A stretch of 64,000 nt of DNA from contig CM032808.1 in the NCBI GenBank assembly GCA_019155185.1, positions 5,012,716 to 5,076,715 on the forward strand. Reading direction: 5' to 3'. Numbering within the stretch: position 1 is the first letter of the stretch; every line of letters starts with the position of its first letter. The stretch is from Beaufortia kweichowensis (taxonomy: Eukaryota; Chordata; Actinopteri; Cypriniformes; Gastromyzontidae). Below are positions 12,401-23,953 of this stretch, piece by piece. The notes beneath the pieces were generated by a model. That model made no database searches, was not told where the DNA came from, and saw only the letters and a list, made by a program, of their open reading frames with translations. The position numbers were made by a program, and so were the translations under genes.

Positions 12401-13399
12401 ACAGTGCAGCCTTAAAATGGGTAAAAGCCTATTGCTTTTAAACTGCTCCATCCACTGGATCGACCCCCCCCCCCACTTTCAGCCCAAACCATGAAAATTA
12501 CATGCCCACAGTAAAGTGTTTGGAGTTTCTAAAATATTTGACCCACAGACGCAGTTCTATTCTAAAGTTCTATGCTATTTTCTGAAAGAAGACACGTGGG
12601 ACTTTATTGACCAGGTGTCAGAATTAAAATAGGCAAAAAAGAAATTCAGTTATATGTGTTAAAAGTGTAGTGTAACTGAAATGTTTTTCACAAATTACAT
12701 TTTTGTTTAATAAAAATGTATATTGTAGACGTCCAAGAAAAACTGTGGTTTTAAAGCCACAAGTCTAACAAAGTTACTCGTTTTTATTTGAGGATGGTAT
12801 CACAACAAAAAAAGTTTTTATAAGCTTTTTGGTCTACCATGGCGCATTTTGAAAAATTGCCACTGGGATGTCCTAAATCACCACTTGTTTCTGATGAGTG
12901 GAGAAAGCTATATAGATTATTTGTTTAGCATTACCCATTATATTTTTACTAAGTGTATGTATCTACAATGCTTGTTTGTTTTATTTTAAATTATTACAAA
13001 AAAGTATAAAGTTCCTGAAAGGCTTCAATAAAACTGCAAATAGAGTTGCAATGTCTTAATAAAACCATATAAGAATAAAACAACCCAAGCAAGTCTTTAA
13101 AAAGTAGACACATACATACAAAAGTTTTACATACAAAAGCATTTATGATCATTGTGGAATGAAGACATAAATCACTCCTTCTGATGGCCAATAGCTTTAT
13201 CTGCAGCATTCACACAGTAATGGGCGATAAGGAAAACATTCAGACTTCATTCTGCCTCAAACAAGCTTTCATCATTGTAATACATGTTCATAAATACCTG
13301 CATACTGCAGGCAGACTATTAATGGTGCATTGATAATAGTCAATGTGAATGAACACGACCGAAAGACGAGACTGAACTATATAGGTGTTAGCATAGTTC
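9438..13399. other. Unassigned AT-rich intergenic DNA
   Basis: About 4 kb with no open frame I can assign. A segment near 12,180-12,480 (poly-C run at 12,462-12,474, 'aataaacaaacaaaaa') has a repeat-like look but no boundaries could be set. A more GC-balanced block at about 10,735-10,865 stands out from its surroundings and is listed as a finding. Confidence 0.4.
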
Positions 13400-14374
13400 A
13401 GATGGGAGGAATATTGCAAGCGATGAAACGACTCTCATCACTCTTGTGCAACTTTGAGAGGAAACCACAGATGAGGGAACACTTTGTTTTCTTCATGGAG
13501 AAAGTCTTTGGAATAGGCATGCAGAGCTGGCTCCACCTCTTAAAGAGGAAGAGGAATGGTGGTATCTCCCCATCTTTGGTGTATATCATCCAAAAAAACA
13601 CGGACAAATCTGGGTAGTGTTTTCGATTCTAGTGCCCAGTACAATGGAGTCTCCCTCAACGATGTGCAGTTAACGGACCCTGATCTTAATAATTCTCTCT
13701 TGGGTGTGCTTCTTAGATTCTGCAAAGAGTCAGTTGCCATAACCGCAGACATCCAACAGATGTTTTATTGTTTTATGGTTCATTGAACCATAAAAATCTC
13801 AGAAAGTTCCTTTCTTCCTCTTTAGGAAGAAAGGAACTTTCTGAGATTTTATGGTTCAATGACCCCAGCAAAGACATTGTGGAGTACCGTATGAAGGTAC
13901 ATATACCAGGATATATAATATTGGGGAGCATTGATTGGGACTCTCCACTGCCCCAGAACATGGAAGAGGCATGGGACGCATGGCCCAATTGCCTGCAAGA
14001 GCTAAGACATCTTCAGATACCTAAAACCTGCTCCGAACATTCGCCCTCAGAAGCTGCATGCAGAGAGTTGTGGGTGTTTTCAGATGCATCCACCAAAGCT
14101 ATTACGGCAGTTGCTTATCCTAAGTTCTCCTATCCAGAGAGAGGCAATCACGTAAGCTTTGTGATGGGTAAAGTAAAACTTGCTCCACTTCCTGAACCTA
14201 CTATCCCAAGGTTGGAACTGTGCACTGCAGTCTTGGCAGTGGACGTAGCTGATCTCATCTCATCCCATCACTTTCTACACTGACAGCTGCAAGGTGGTAT
14301 TAGGATATATACATAATCAGACTAGACGCTTTTATGTCTGTCAACAAGAGTCTTAAGGATAAGAAGATCCAGTC
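13400..14374 (+). pseudogene. BEL/Pao retrotransposon RT-RNase H fragment
   Basis: Plus-strand remnant of BEL/Pao pol. In order it shows NFERKPQMREHFVFFMEKVF (about 13,450-13,510), a reverse transcriptase motif FDSSAQYNGVSLNDVQLTDP (from about 13,622), NNSLLGVLLRFCKESVAITA and ADIQQMFYCF around 13,690-13,775. Then come KDIVEYRMKVH (13,873-13,905) and the RNase H-side motifs LWVFSDASTKAITAVAY and TIPRLELCTAVLAVDVADL (14,060-14,260), ending with VVLGYIHNQTRRFYV (to about 14,340). Frame shifts occur near 13,610 and at the inverted duplication 13,770-13,860. The expected segment with the second catalytic motif is missing between about 13,905 and 13,970. Gag, integrase and LTRs are absent. Confidence 0.8.
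13770..13860. repeat. Near-perfect inverted duplication inside BEL RT
   Basis: Left arm 13,782-13,819 (38 nt) and right arm 13,824-13,860 (37 nt) are reverse complements except for one extra A in the left arm's A-run; only 4 nt separate them. A further 12-nt forward copy of the outer end (ttttatggttca) lies at 13,770-13,781, so the same short sequence occurs forward, inverted, forward. The structure would form a strong hairpin. Confidence 0.9.
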
Positions 14375-15200
14375 AGTATATATATATATAAAGATGAGCT
14401 ACGTACGTATATATACGTATATATACACACAAAAGTAATTAGATAACTGAATCAAAAGCTGTTTCATAGCCAGATGTGGACTATTCCTTCCTTCGTTATT
14501 CTTTCATCAGTTAGGCAGGTAAAAGGTCTGGAGTTGATTCTAAATGTGGTAATTGCATTTGGAATCCATTGCTGTGAACCTACATCATGCGTTTAAAGGA
14601 GCTGTCCATACAAGTGGGCCATGGACAAATGGGCCATTGTAAGGCTTCAGAAACAAAACAAATCTATCAGAGAGATAGCAGCAACATTATGAGTGGCCAA
14701 ATCAACAGTTTAGTACATTCTTAGGAAAGAAGAAGGCACTGGTGAGCTCAGCAACATAAAAAGGTCTGGAAGTCCACGGAAGACAACAGTGGTGGATGAT
14801 CGCAGGATCCTCTCTGTGGTAAAGAAAAACCCATTCACAACATCCAGACATCCAGAAGGACACTCTCCAGGAGGTAGGCGTATCACTGTTCAAATTCAGA
14901 GAAGTCTTCTTATATAGAGGGTTCACCACAAGGTGCAATCCATTTATAAGCCTCAAAAATAGAAAAGCCAGATTAGACTTCGCCAAAAAACATGTAAAAA
15001 AGCCAGACCAATTTTGTAAAAGCATCCTTTGGACAGATGAAACTAAGATTAACCTGTACCAGAATGACAGAAAGAAAAAAGTGTGGAGAAGGCTTGGAAC
15101 AGCTCATGATCCAAAGCACACAACATCATCTGTAAAACACGGTGGAGGCAGTGTGATGGCATGGGCCTGCATGGCTTCCAATGGCACTGAGTCACTGATC
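14375..15200 (+). pseudogene. Degenerate Tc1-like transposon fragment
   Basis: After a short TA-rich patch (14,377-14,430) the plus strand follows a fish Tc1-type element: 5' non-coding DNA (about 14,470-14,588), a start-codon context at 14,589, then transposase sequence broken by many frame changes. Recognisable pieces include the region around 14,690-14,790 (helix-turn-helix), 14,780-14,880 and, near 15,030-15,180, the stretch before and after the first catalytic Asp (TDETKINLYQNDRKKKVWRR when read at 15,036-15,095). It stops at about 15,200 inside the catalytic domain, exactly where L2 sequence starts. No inverted termini were found. Confidence 0.75.
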
Positions 15201-15577
15201 TTGATGCCATGACAGAAACATTAAACAAAGCCTTTTCAGGTACTTTAGTAGTTGTTGCACCAGTTAGATTAAAGAGAATTAAAGAAAGAATGCCAGCACC
15301 ATGGTATAATAACCACACCTCAGCCCTAAAAAAGGCAGCTAGAAAAATGGAATGTAGATGTAGGAATACAAACTTCATCAAAATCGACATCCTGTATATT
15401 AGATCCCGTCCCCACAAAACTACTAAAATAAGTTCTTCCTGCATTATCGAACCAGTGCTTAATATTATTAACTCATCATTAGAACTTGTCTATGTTCCAG
15501 CAGCCTTCAAAATGGCAGTTATTAGGCCACTCTTAAAAAATGCCTAACTTTAGACCAATTTCTAATTTCCCCTTTTT

Positions 15578-16477
15578 ATGAAAAATAAGGGAAAAGTTGT
15601 GTCTAGCCAACTCCAGACATTCCTAGTGAAAAATAGCATTTATGAAAAATTTCAATCAGAATTTAGGCTTCACCACAGCACAGAAACAGCCATGCTCAGA
15701 GTGACAAATGACCTTCTTTTAGTATCGGATCGCGGTGAAACCTCTCTTCTTATATTACTGGACCTCAGTGCAGCTTTTGACACAATAGATCATACAATTC
15801 TACTCGATAGACTAGAGAACTTTGTTGGCATTAGTGGTCAAGCCTTAGCCTGGTTTAAGTCTTATTTAACCGATCGCTACCACTTTGTTTGTGTTAACGA
15901 GGAAAAATCGTGTTACTCTCAGGTAAAATATGGTGTGCCACAGGGATCAGTTCTTGGTCCTGTTGTCTTCGCATTATATATGCTTCCCCTCTTCCCCTTT
16001 ATCAAGAAACACAACATCAATTTCCATTGCTATGCTGATGATACCCAGCTTTACATTTCCTCAGAACCTGGCAAAACCCATTGTTTTTCTAGACTAATAG
16101 ACTGTATCAACGATATTAGAAAATGGATGGCAAACAATTTCCTTCTGCTTAACTCCAATAAGACTTTTTGATTCTGATTATTGAACCTAATAGACATGAT
16201 AGCTCACAACATAAAAGGTTGCACCATTGTCCCATCTTCCGCAGTCAAGAATCTAGGTGTGATGCTAGATAAGAACCTGTCCTTCGATGGTCACATTTCC
16301 AATGTGTGTCGTACCACATTCTTCCACCTTAGAAACATTTCAAAGATGCGCCACATACTGTCTGTCTCAGATGCTGAGATGCTAATCCATGCATTTATGA
16401 CCTCAAGAATTGACTACTGTAATTCATTACTGGGGGGGTGTCAAGCAAATCAAATAAATAAGCTTCAGCTGGTTTAA
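15578..16477 (+). pseudogene. L2 reverse transcriptase remnant
   Basis: Open frame 15,578-16,171 (197 residues) holds the catalytic core: motif A with LLDLSAAFDTIDH, motif B GVPQGSVLGPVVFALYM and motif C CYADDTQLY with both aspartates. A stop after NSNKTF at 16,171 and a frame change lead into 16,181-16,477, which contains KNLGVMLDKNLSFDGHI and IHAFMTSRIDYCNSLLGG, the conserved region after the core. The stop in the middle and the missing N-terminal endonuclease make it non-functional, although the catalytic residues themselves are intact. Confidence 0.85.
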
Positions 16478-16638
16478 AATGCAGCTGCTAGAGTGCTTAC
16501 TAGATTAAAGAAGTAAAACCACATAAGCCTGCACTTATGACACTGCACTGGCTACCTGTTAAGTATCACATTCATTTCAAAATATTGTTCATTACATACA
16601 AAGCCCTAAACGGCCTAGCACCTTTGTGAATTACTTAC

Positions 16639-17026
16639 TGTCACGGTTTCACCTTGCACCTCTCGTTTGAACTTCATTTCCCACTAGCCATTGCACCCCG
16701 CACACCTGTCATTGATCACCTGCACTCAGCCCCGCAACCCGCATCACCTGTTTCACCTCATCATGGACTCTATTTAATGTGTGTGTTTGCGTTTGTTCAT
16801 GGTCTGGTGTTGTTGTTATTTGGATATTGTTGCTTTGTCTGTGTAACCGTGCATTCTGTTCTGGATATCTGTAAGTTAAACTCAGCGTGTTGTTCACCGC
16901 TGTTATCTATGCCTGTTCTTGATTCCCCTCTGAAGTGAGGTTTGTACCTGTTTGTTATTCCACTGAAGTTCAGTGAAAGATTTAATCTGTAATCTCGTGT
17001 TCTGCCTTGTCTGATGCACGGTAACA
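16639..17026 (+). repeat. Solo LTR, 388 bp, TSD cttac
   Basis: Begins TGTCACGG and ends CGGTAACA, with the 5-bp sequence cttac directly on both sides (16,634-16,638 and 17,027-17,031). It interrupts L2 sequence that continues on both flanks, so it is an insertion. TG...CA ends plus a 5-bp duplication and no internal genes fit a solo LTR left by LTR-LTR recombination. Ends and length match the element at 23,548-23,948. Orientation is inferred from the TGTCACGG end. Confidence 0.8.
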
Positions 17027-17205
17027 CTTACAGCTTACAATCCTTCGCGCAACTATAACACGTCACGTCAGGGTTTTTTTTCTCACTTAAGGAGTTTTTT
17101 GAATCCCTGACCACTGACTGTTATTTTTTAATACCTGTAAAGCTGCTTTGGTACAATGGACTTTGTGAGAAAGTGCTATACAAATAATGCTGAATTGAAT
17201 AATGA

Positions 17206-17470
17206 AAACATATGACATAATTTGGATATATTTTTAAGATGGAAAAACATGGTTTTACAAACGTTAACAACATGGCTTTCAAATGACAGAGTGCTATCGA
17301 AAAAAAACTTACATTCCTGGCTAAAGACGAAGGCTTTATGGTAAATTCGTCAATAGTTCGATAATACTCTTGGTTGTTACGCGTGGTGGTTTTCGGCTAA
17401 TGAGTAACACCTCTGTTTTGTCAGAGTTCAACAACAGAAAGTTGCTACTCATCCAGTTTTTATTTAGGAG
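17206..17470 (-). mobile_element. L2 LINE fragment, RT 3' region
   Basis: Minus-strand L2 piece, parallel to 940-1,170 in the first L2 copy: on that strand it covers the stretch from the 'aactctgacaaaacagaggtg' region to the 'tccaaaattatg' side. Directly abuts the 3' tail of the plus-strand L2, so the two are in tail-to-tail orientation. Confidence 0.7.
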
Positions 17471-17895
17471 GAGAGGAGATAGAGAGAGAGAGAGATTACG
17501 TGTTTTGTGGGTGAAGCCGAACTGGTGGCAGAAGCATCAAGTCAAGTGACAGCGCTACATAGACATATGTAGCACTCTACAGACACAACCTGAAGAGCAT
17601 CCTCGCGTGTGGTCCTGACATCAAAATGTCTGTGACTTCGCCTCCCATACATACGTAACCTGGGATGTTTTTTCTTATGTACTAAAGTAAGAATTTTTGA
17701 ATTCGGCATTCGATGGAAAAATCATTAAACTGTTTCACTTGTTTTACACTGTACGTGTTGGTGGTGCAGTACACACAGGGAGATTCTGATCTGCTGCTTC
17801 CCTATCAGACCGGTGTTTATGGATCACAAGTTTGCATTATGTTATTTTAAATACATAAATGAATAAAACTTCTTCATAAGGTTTATTTTGGTTTA
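17471..17895. other. No feature recognised
   Basis: About 425 bp with a short GA run at 17,473-17,493. No motif recognised. Confidence 0.4.
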
Positions 17896-18040
17896 TATTC
17901 AATTCAATTCAATTTTATTTGTATAGGTCATTGTACCAAAGCAGCTTTACATGTATGGAAAGATAACAGTCAGTGGTCAGGGATTAAAAAAACTCTTTAA
18001 GAGAGAAAAAAACCCTGACATGACGTGTTAAAGTTGCAAT
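17896..18040 (-). mobile_element. L2 3' tail fragment
   Basis: On the minus strand this matches the 3' UTR end of the type B L2 at 17,080-17,205: 'ccctgaccactgactgtta', 'gtaaagctgctttggtacaatg' and 'tacaaataaaattgaattgaat'. Likely a strongly 5'-truncated insertion. Confidence 0.75.
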
Positions 18041-19079
18041 CCGTGGCATGTGCAATCCGTAATAAAGGACACAAATTGCCATTGATCGCATCTATAACTC
18101 ACTATGCCGTTACAAGACACAAACATTTACTTGCTTAAGTGAGTGAATAAAAATGAGTTATATATAAGGTGGTAGAATTAATTTTAATTAGCAGGGCCAT
18201 GGGTGCAAGGAAGTTGTCTTGGGCAGGCACCCATTTAGCATCATCAGGATGGGCATCATGTGGGACAGGACTGTTATGAGCAGTGTTGTGCCAGCTGGAA
18301 CTTGTTCCTCGGGAACCCTCGGAAAAGGGAGAGGGGGAGAGAGGGAGAGAGAGAGAAAAAAAAGGAGAGAGGAGGAGGGGGAGAGAAGGGGACAAAACAG
18401 GCTAACATTAGCGTAGCGGCCGTTCATATGTAATGTATGCAACATGATATCGTATGCGATATGTAATGTGTATGTGTGCCTGGTTCCGGTTTATATATAC
18501 ATAGCGCTACATGGCTTGTTTCTTCCATAGAGCACGCCTAAATCGCTGCGCTTTGCATTCAGTTTCGGGGCTCATCTGCTTGCCTGTACATAGTATGATT
18601 TATTAATAAAGTGTGTAGGTATAATTGGTCTTTTAATATCACAGTTTTAATGTATTAAACCACATAATTTGCAGGTGTGACAGGTGGGACATGTCCAACA
18701 CCTTTTTGCCCAAGCCTATTGTGGCCCCACCGCTTTATTTTAAGCATGTTCAAATCATTCTTCAAGTCTTTATTCATAATCTAATTTATACATTTAACAA
18801 TCTCGCACAGAACCATGGGTGTGTAGTTAAAAATGTTATAAATGTGCGTTCTTGTTGCTATTAATACTCGTGTGATTTCATGCAGAAGAAGCTAGCAGCT
18901 GATTTTTTGTTGAACTATTCAAAACACAAGCCACTTAGCCCGAAAACAAAGCACTCAAGTTGATGTAGGGGGAAAATCGTCAGATCCTAAATATATGGCA
19001 GGTACCCATCTTATTTGTTTTGGTAATAAAAGTTCTTTCTTTTAAATAAACAGGTTTTTCATTATACTACTGTTCTTAC
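18041..19079. other. Unassigned DNA with purine tract
   Basis: Contains an almost pure purine run at about 18,314-18,390 (GA-rich with an A8 block). A short stretch at 18,670-18,730 with 'gcaggtgtgacaggtgggacatgtcc' also appears in reverse near 36,460-36,515, so it is probably part of another interspersed repeat. No coding signal. Confidence 0.4.
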
Positions 19080-19199
19080 AAACAAAATCCAGATAAACAA
19101 TTAATACGCCTTGGCGTGCTAAATATTAGATCACTCACTAATAAAGCTCACTAATATTAGATCACTCACTAATAAAGCACTAGAATAAAGCATATTATT

Positions 19200-19684
19200 T
19201 AAGTTAATAATATGATCACATATTGTAAATTAGATGTACTTTGTCTAACAGAAACATGGCTGAAGCCAGATGATTATATCACTTTGAACGAGTCTATTCC
19301 CCAAGGCTACTGTTATAAACATGAGCCTCGTCTAAATGGCAGAGGAGGAGGTGTTGCTGCACTCTACAGTATTAGTCAATGGTACTTAATATTATGTCAT
19401 CTAATGTAAATGATAAAACATTCTTAAAATTTCTCCTGGCTACAATGTATAGGCCACCAGGGAACCACACAGACTTTATTAAAGAATTTGGTGACTTTTT
19501 ATCAGAACTAGTACTGGCCGCAGATAGAGTTCTTGTAGTCTGTGATTTTAATATTCATGTAGATAACGACTCTGACGTTTTGGGACTGGCTTTTACAGAC
19601 ATTCTAAACTCCATAGGCATTAGACAACATGTCTCAGGACCCACTCACTGTCGTAAAGTGAAGACATCTCAGATCACTATTTAG
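19200..19684 (+). pseudogene. L2 endonuclease domain remnant
   Basis: Apurinic/apyrimidinic-type endonuclease of the LINE, which would nick target DNA to prime reverse transcription. Motifs seen: LCLTETWLKPDD (with the catalytic Glu), GRGGGVA, ATMYRPPGNHTDF, VVCDFNIHVDND (GDFN-type motif with the Asp) and ISGPTH-like VSGPTHCR. A frame change near 19,370 splits it, and near 19,660 a deletion removes the segment before the SDH motif (KTSQITI is the broken remainder). Non-functional. Confidence 0.8.
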
Positions 19685-19899
19685 TATCTTGTACGCTTCA
19701 TCTGCCTACAGCTACAAATCCAACTCCGCGTTATAAATACAGTAGAATAATAACTGCTAGTACCAAAGACTCATTTCTTAGTAATCTGCCTGAATTGTTG
19801 CAGTTGCATAGCATATATGATAACTTGGAAGATCTTGATTATATTACAGAAAATATTAACTCTGTCTTTTCTGGAACACTAAATACGGTTGCTCCCCTG

Positions 19900-21821
19900 C
19901 GCCTAAAGAAAATTAAAGATAAAAGTCCAACTCTGTGGTATAATCATGGGTGCACTAAAAAGGGCTGCCCATAAAATGGAACGCATCTATAAGAAAACAA
20001 AACTAGAGGTATTCCACATAGCTTGGAAGGATAGTGTCTCAAAATTCAGAAAAGCCTTAAAAAACTCTAGATCTGCCTACTTTGCGTCATTAATAGAAAA
20101 AAATCAACAAAACGCAAAATTTTTATTTAACACAGTGGCTAACTTGTCACCATCCTCAGACACCGGTTATCAACATAGTAGTGATGAATTTATGAATTGC
20201 TTTACAAATAAAATTGAAAATATTTGAGAAAAAATTATAACTATGCAACCAGAGGCTATATCCCCAGAACAGACGGAACATTCCAGCCCTCTTACTGAGC
20301 AACTGCAATTATTTTCAACCATAGGAAAGGATGAACTGTTTAAGATAATTAAATAATCTAAATCAGCAACATGCATACTAGATTTAATCCCTACTACCTT
20401 ATTAAAAGAGATGCCGCCTGAAATAATAGACCCTATGCTTAGTATTATAAACTCATCTCTAACATTAGGATATGTCCCTAAAGCATATAAGCTGGCCGAT
20501 ATTGTGCCTACTATTAAAAAAACACAACTTGATCCTAGAGACTTATAGCAAATTATAGACCTATATCGAATCTACCTTTCATTTCTAAAGTACTTGAAAA
20601 GGTTGTTTCATCACAGCTATGCTCCTACCTCCATAAAGGAATGGAATCTATGAGGAATTCCAGTCGGGATTTAGAGCACATCACAGTACAGAGACTGCTC
20701 TGATAAGAGTTACAAACGATTTTCTCTTGTCATCTGATCGTGGCTGCATCTCATTACTTGTATTGTTAGATCTTAGCGCTGCCTTTGACACCATTGATCA
20801 CAGCATACTTTTAAATAGACTTAAAACTTATGTTGGCATTAGTGGAATCGCATTAGAATGGTTTAAATCATACTTATCTGACCGCTTTCAATATGTAACA
20901 ATAAACAATAAAAACAGATCACAAGTCCCGTATGGAGTACCACAGGGATCTGTTCTAGGACCCCTACTCTTCGCCCTGTACATGTTGCCCTTAGGAGCCA
21001 TAATTAAGAAACATGGAGTTAATTTTCACTGCTATGCGGATGATACACAACTCTATATCTCCTCGAAGCCTCACAAAACACAGCAATGCACGAAAATGAT
21101 GGAATGTATAGTTGACATAAAAACCTGGATGAGTAGCAACTTTCTGTTGTTGAACTCTGACAAAACAGAGGTGTTAACCATTAGACCTAAAGCTCCCACA
21201 CTTAACCAACAGGAATATTATCTAACTATTGATGGGTTCTCTACTAAGCCTTCATCATCAGCTAGGAATCTGGGCATTTTATTCGACAGTACCCTCTCAT
21301 TTGAAAGCCATGTTGCCAACACCTGTAAAACCGCTTTTTTTTCCATCTCAAAAACATATCTAAACTGTCTTATGCTGTCACTATCGAGTGCAGAAAAGTT
21401 AGTTCACGCATTCATGACGTCTAGACTGGATTACTGCAATGCATTATTAGGAAGCTGCCCAGCTAGCCTATTACAAAAGCTCCAACTAGTTCAAAATGCA
21501 GCGGCTAGAGTTCTCACAAGAACAAAAATGTTTGAACATATGAGCACGGTACTGTCAACACTCCACTGGTTACCCATTACGCAACGTATTAACTTTAAGA
21601 TCTTACTGACTACTTATAAGGCTCTACATGGTTTAGCTCCTCAGTACCTGAGTGAGCTCCTAATACATTACAGTCCCTCATGTTCTCAGGACTCTGGCCT
21701 TTTGGTAATACCTAGAATTTCTAAATCAAGTGGTGGTGGTAGATCATTCTCCTATTTAGCACCTAAACTTTGGAACAGTCTTCCTAGTGCTGTGCGGGAG
21801 GCAGAAACACTCTCAGTTTAA
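19900..21821 (+). pseudogene. L2 reverse transcriptase, long intact core
   Basis: The linker (APLRLKKIKDKSPTLWYN) is at about 19,885-19,945 and a helical region at 19,946-20,227. The catalytic domain is one open frame, 20,727-21,821 (364 residues): motif A LLDLSAAFDTIDH with the Asp at residue 15, motif B YGVPQGSVLGP at 69-79 and motif C YADD at 103-106. After the core come LSSAEKLVHAFMTSRLDYCN and STLHWLPITQRINFKIL, both typical of L2/CR1-clade LINEs. Frame breaks near 20,640 and 20,355 and a stop near 20,548 separate the core from the upstream parts. Both catalytic aspartates of motif C are intact, but without an uninterrupted ORF2 the copy is not expected to move. Confidence 0.9.
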
Positions 21822-22540
21822 ATCTAGATTAAAGACTTATCTCTTTAACATAGCATACACATAGTCCAACAGTTCCAACAGATCTGTCAGAAGGAGGCGA
21901 CCCCCAGGAGAACCTGCACTCATTATAGCCAATGCTAATGCTAGTAAAAACATTAATGGTAATGCTAAACAGTATTTATGCTAATCTCTTTAACTATTTA
22001 ACTTTTTTGACTAATTAACTACTTCTTTTCTGTCTATGTCAGCAGTTTGATGTTATAGCTGCACTCAGTCAACTCAGTCATCATTTTAACTACTACCTAG
22101 TTTACCATACACACAAACACATTGTTAAAATCAATCACAACTAAAAATCCAGATCAACTCAGATCTACACGGCTTCAAACTTTAGCAAATTTTGTACACG
22201 ACTTTAAATCAAATAATTTTTATCAAACTACTGACTGCAGCTGTGACGCGTCAGATGAGAAATGACCCTCTAAGTGAGCCTGGGTTCTCCCAAGGTTTTT
22301 TCTCCATATATGTATATGTGTATATATATGTGTATATATATATATATACACTTGCCACCATCGCCGTGTTGGAGTGTTCACTAGGAGACTGATATTAGAT
22401 ATTAGTGATATTAGATATTAGTTATTAAATTATTAAATTAGCTTTTATATTTCCCTGCTTGTTATTCTGTTTATTCTGCTGTAAAGCTGCTTTGAAACAG
22501 TGCTACATTGTTAAAGCGCTATACAAATGAACTTACTTAC

Positions 22541-23547
22541 GATTCATGAACTTGAACTTACTAATGAACATACTTACAGTATGTCGTTTTGAAGTAGGGG
22601 AAAATCCAGATCTTTTTCGTTTTGTTAATAAACCTAATATAAGCAAGTTTTTCATAATATTGTTGTTAATATTATTATTGTTGTGTTTTTCATTAAAATA
22701 ATAATATAGAACAAACATTTTAAGTATGCGTTATGTTCATATGTAACGTTAATGATCTAAACTGAGCGCTACAGATGCTGTGCGTCATTGACAGATATTT
22801 GGTCTTTTAAAACGTGAGGTGTAATTGGTAGCACCGGTGTCGTCACAAGTTTATTAATCGGTGGAAAAAATCACCGGCACATACCTTTGGTTATCTTGTG
22901 ATGCAACTGGATGGGCAGGCCCATCCGTAGCTACGCGACTGTCCCGAAAGAATAATGGGAAAATAAAAACAGCCGCTTTCCATTTATCAATGTTAAACAA
23001 ATAAAACAGTTTTATGATATTTTTTATCGAATACCGAAAATTATCACTTTGGTAGCCCTACATAAAAGAAAGGCCAAATAAGTTGCCAGGCCCCCAGGAA
23101 TTGTCCCGGTGCTCCCGATAGCCAGTCTTATGCTGTATTTGTAGCAAACTTAAAAGCCTAAAAGTTTAACCTGAAATTAGTGCATATGCCTGGAATGAAT
23201 GCAAATTCCAGATAAACCTGTGATATTTAAAATAATGTGTAGCTCCAATGCCTTCCTTACTTGTTTCCCTGACTTATTCTGCCCTCTAGTGGCACTGAAG
23301 TTCTTGAGTGATTAATACGATTAATTAGATTCTCGTATTAATCTCGTATTAATCGGAAAAAAGTTTTAAGACGATTAATACTGCTATGCTGAAATTAAAG
23401 AATTATTTTCTTGTTAAAACAACTTAATATCTAGTTAAAACGACATATTTTCTCATTATAACAATCATTATTTGAACACAAACACACCTGGAGCAGTGGG
23501 CAGCTATCGCTGGAGCGCCCAGGGAGCACCTGGGGTCCACTACCCAG
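22541..23547. other. Unassigned DNA
   Basis: No recognised element. A 60-bp patch at about 23,310-23,375 repeats the words 'attaatcg', 'cgattaat' and 'cgtattaat' several times and is listed as a finding. Confidence 0.4.
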
Positions 23548-23948
23548 TGTTACCGTGCAGACGAGGCAGACACGAGAAATTCAGATCAAGTAGTTTACTT
23601 CTTCAGGTAAATGTCCTCACTTAAGAGGGGAACAATACAGGCTTTAAACATCCATGGAACAGGTTCAGAGATACAGAAACAAATCACACGGCAGAACAGA
23701 ACACGGCTACATTAACATCAACACCAGACAAAGAACTGAACAAAAGGCAGGGTTTAAATAAACCAGGTAATGAGTCCATAATCATAAGGTAACAGACGGT
23801 GCGAGTTTGCGGGGCTGAGTGTCATTGATTGATGGCCAGTGTGCAGGGTGCAATGGAATGTGGGAACTGAAGTTCTTAAAAGTCCGGGGATGAAGAGGGG
23901 GTGACGTGATGTAGCGAACCCGATGTTGAAGGCATCGACTCCGTGACA
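23548..23948 (-). repeat. Solo LTR, 401 bp, TSD cccag
   Basis: On the minus strand this begins TGTCACGG and ends CACGGTAACA, the same ends as the solo LTR at 16,639-17,026. The 5-bp sequence cccag lies directly on both sides (23,543-23,547 and 23,949-23,953). No internal coding sequence. A solo LTR of the same family in the opposite orientation. Confidence 0.8.
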
Positions 23949-23953
23949 CCCAG

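Larger units (their letters stand above)
15201..17205 (+). mobile_element. L2-clade LINE (type B) split by solo LTR
   Basis: Plus-strand L2 copy beginning in the linker before the reverse transcriptase (APVRLKRIKERMPAPWYNN, 15,258-15,315). The sequence runs to 16,638, is interrupted by a solo LTR (16,639-17,026), then resumes with the 3' UTR and tail 'gctgctttggtacaatgg ... gctatacaaat' at 17,137-17,205. Part of the linker is deleted near 15,365-15,400. It is truncated at the 5' end against the Tc1 fragment. Its reverse transcriptase differs from the L2 at 19-22.5 kb (for instance NINFHCYADDTQLY versus GVNFHCYADDTQLY), so at least two L2 subfamilies are present. Confidence 0.85.
19080..22540 (+). 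mobile_element. L2-clade LINE (type A), near-complete ORF2 and 3' UTR
   Basis: The most complete L2 in the window. It starts within or just before the endonuclease (RLGVLNIRSLTNKA, about 19,105-19,150), passes through endonuclease and reverse transcriptase, and ends in a long 3' UTR (21,822-22,540) with the tail 'gctgctttgaaacagtgctacattgttaaagcgctatacaaat'. ORF1 is absent. A 31-bp tandem duplication (first copy from 19,122, second from 19,153) and a TA/TG microsatellite in the 3' UTR (22,306-22,350) are copy-specific. No target duplication was identified. Confidence 0.85.
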
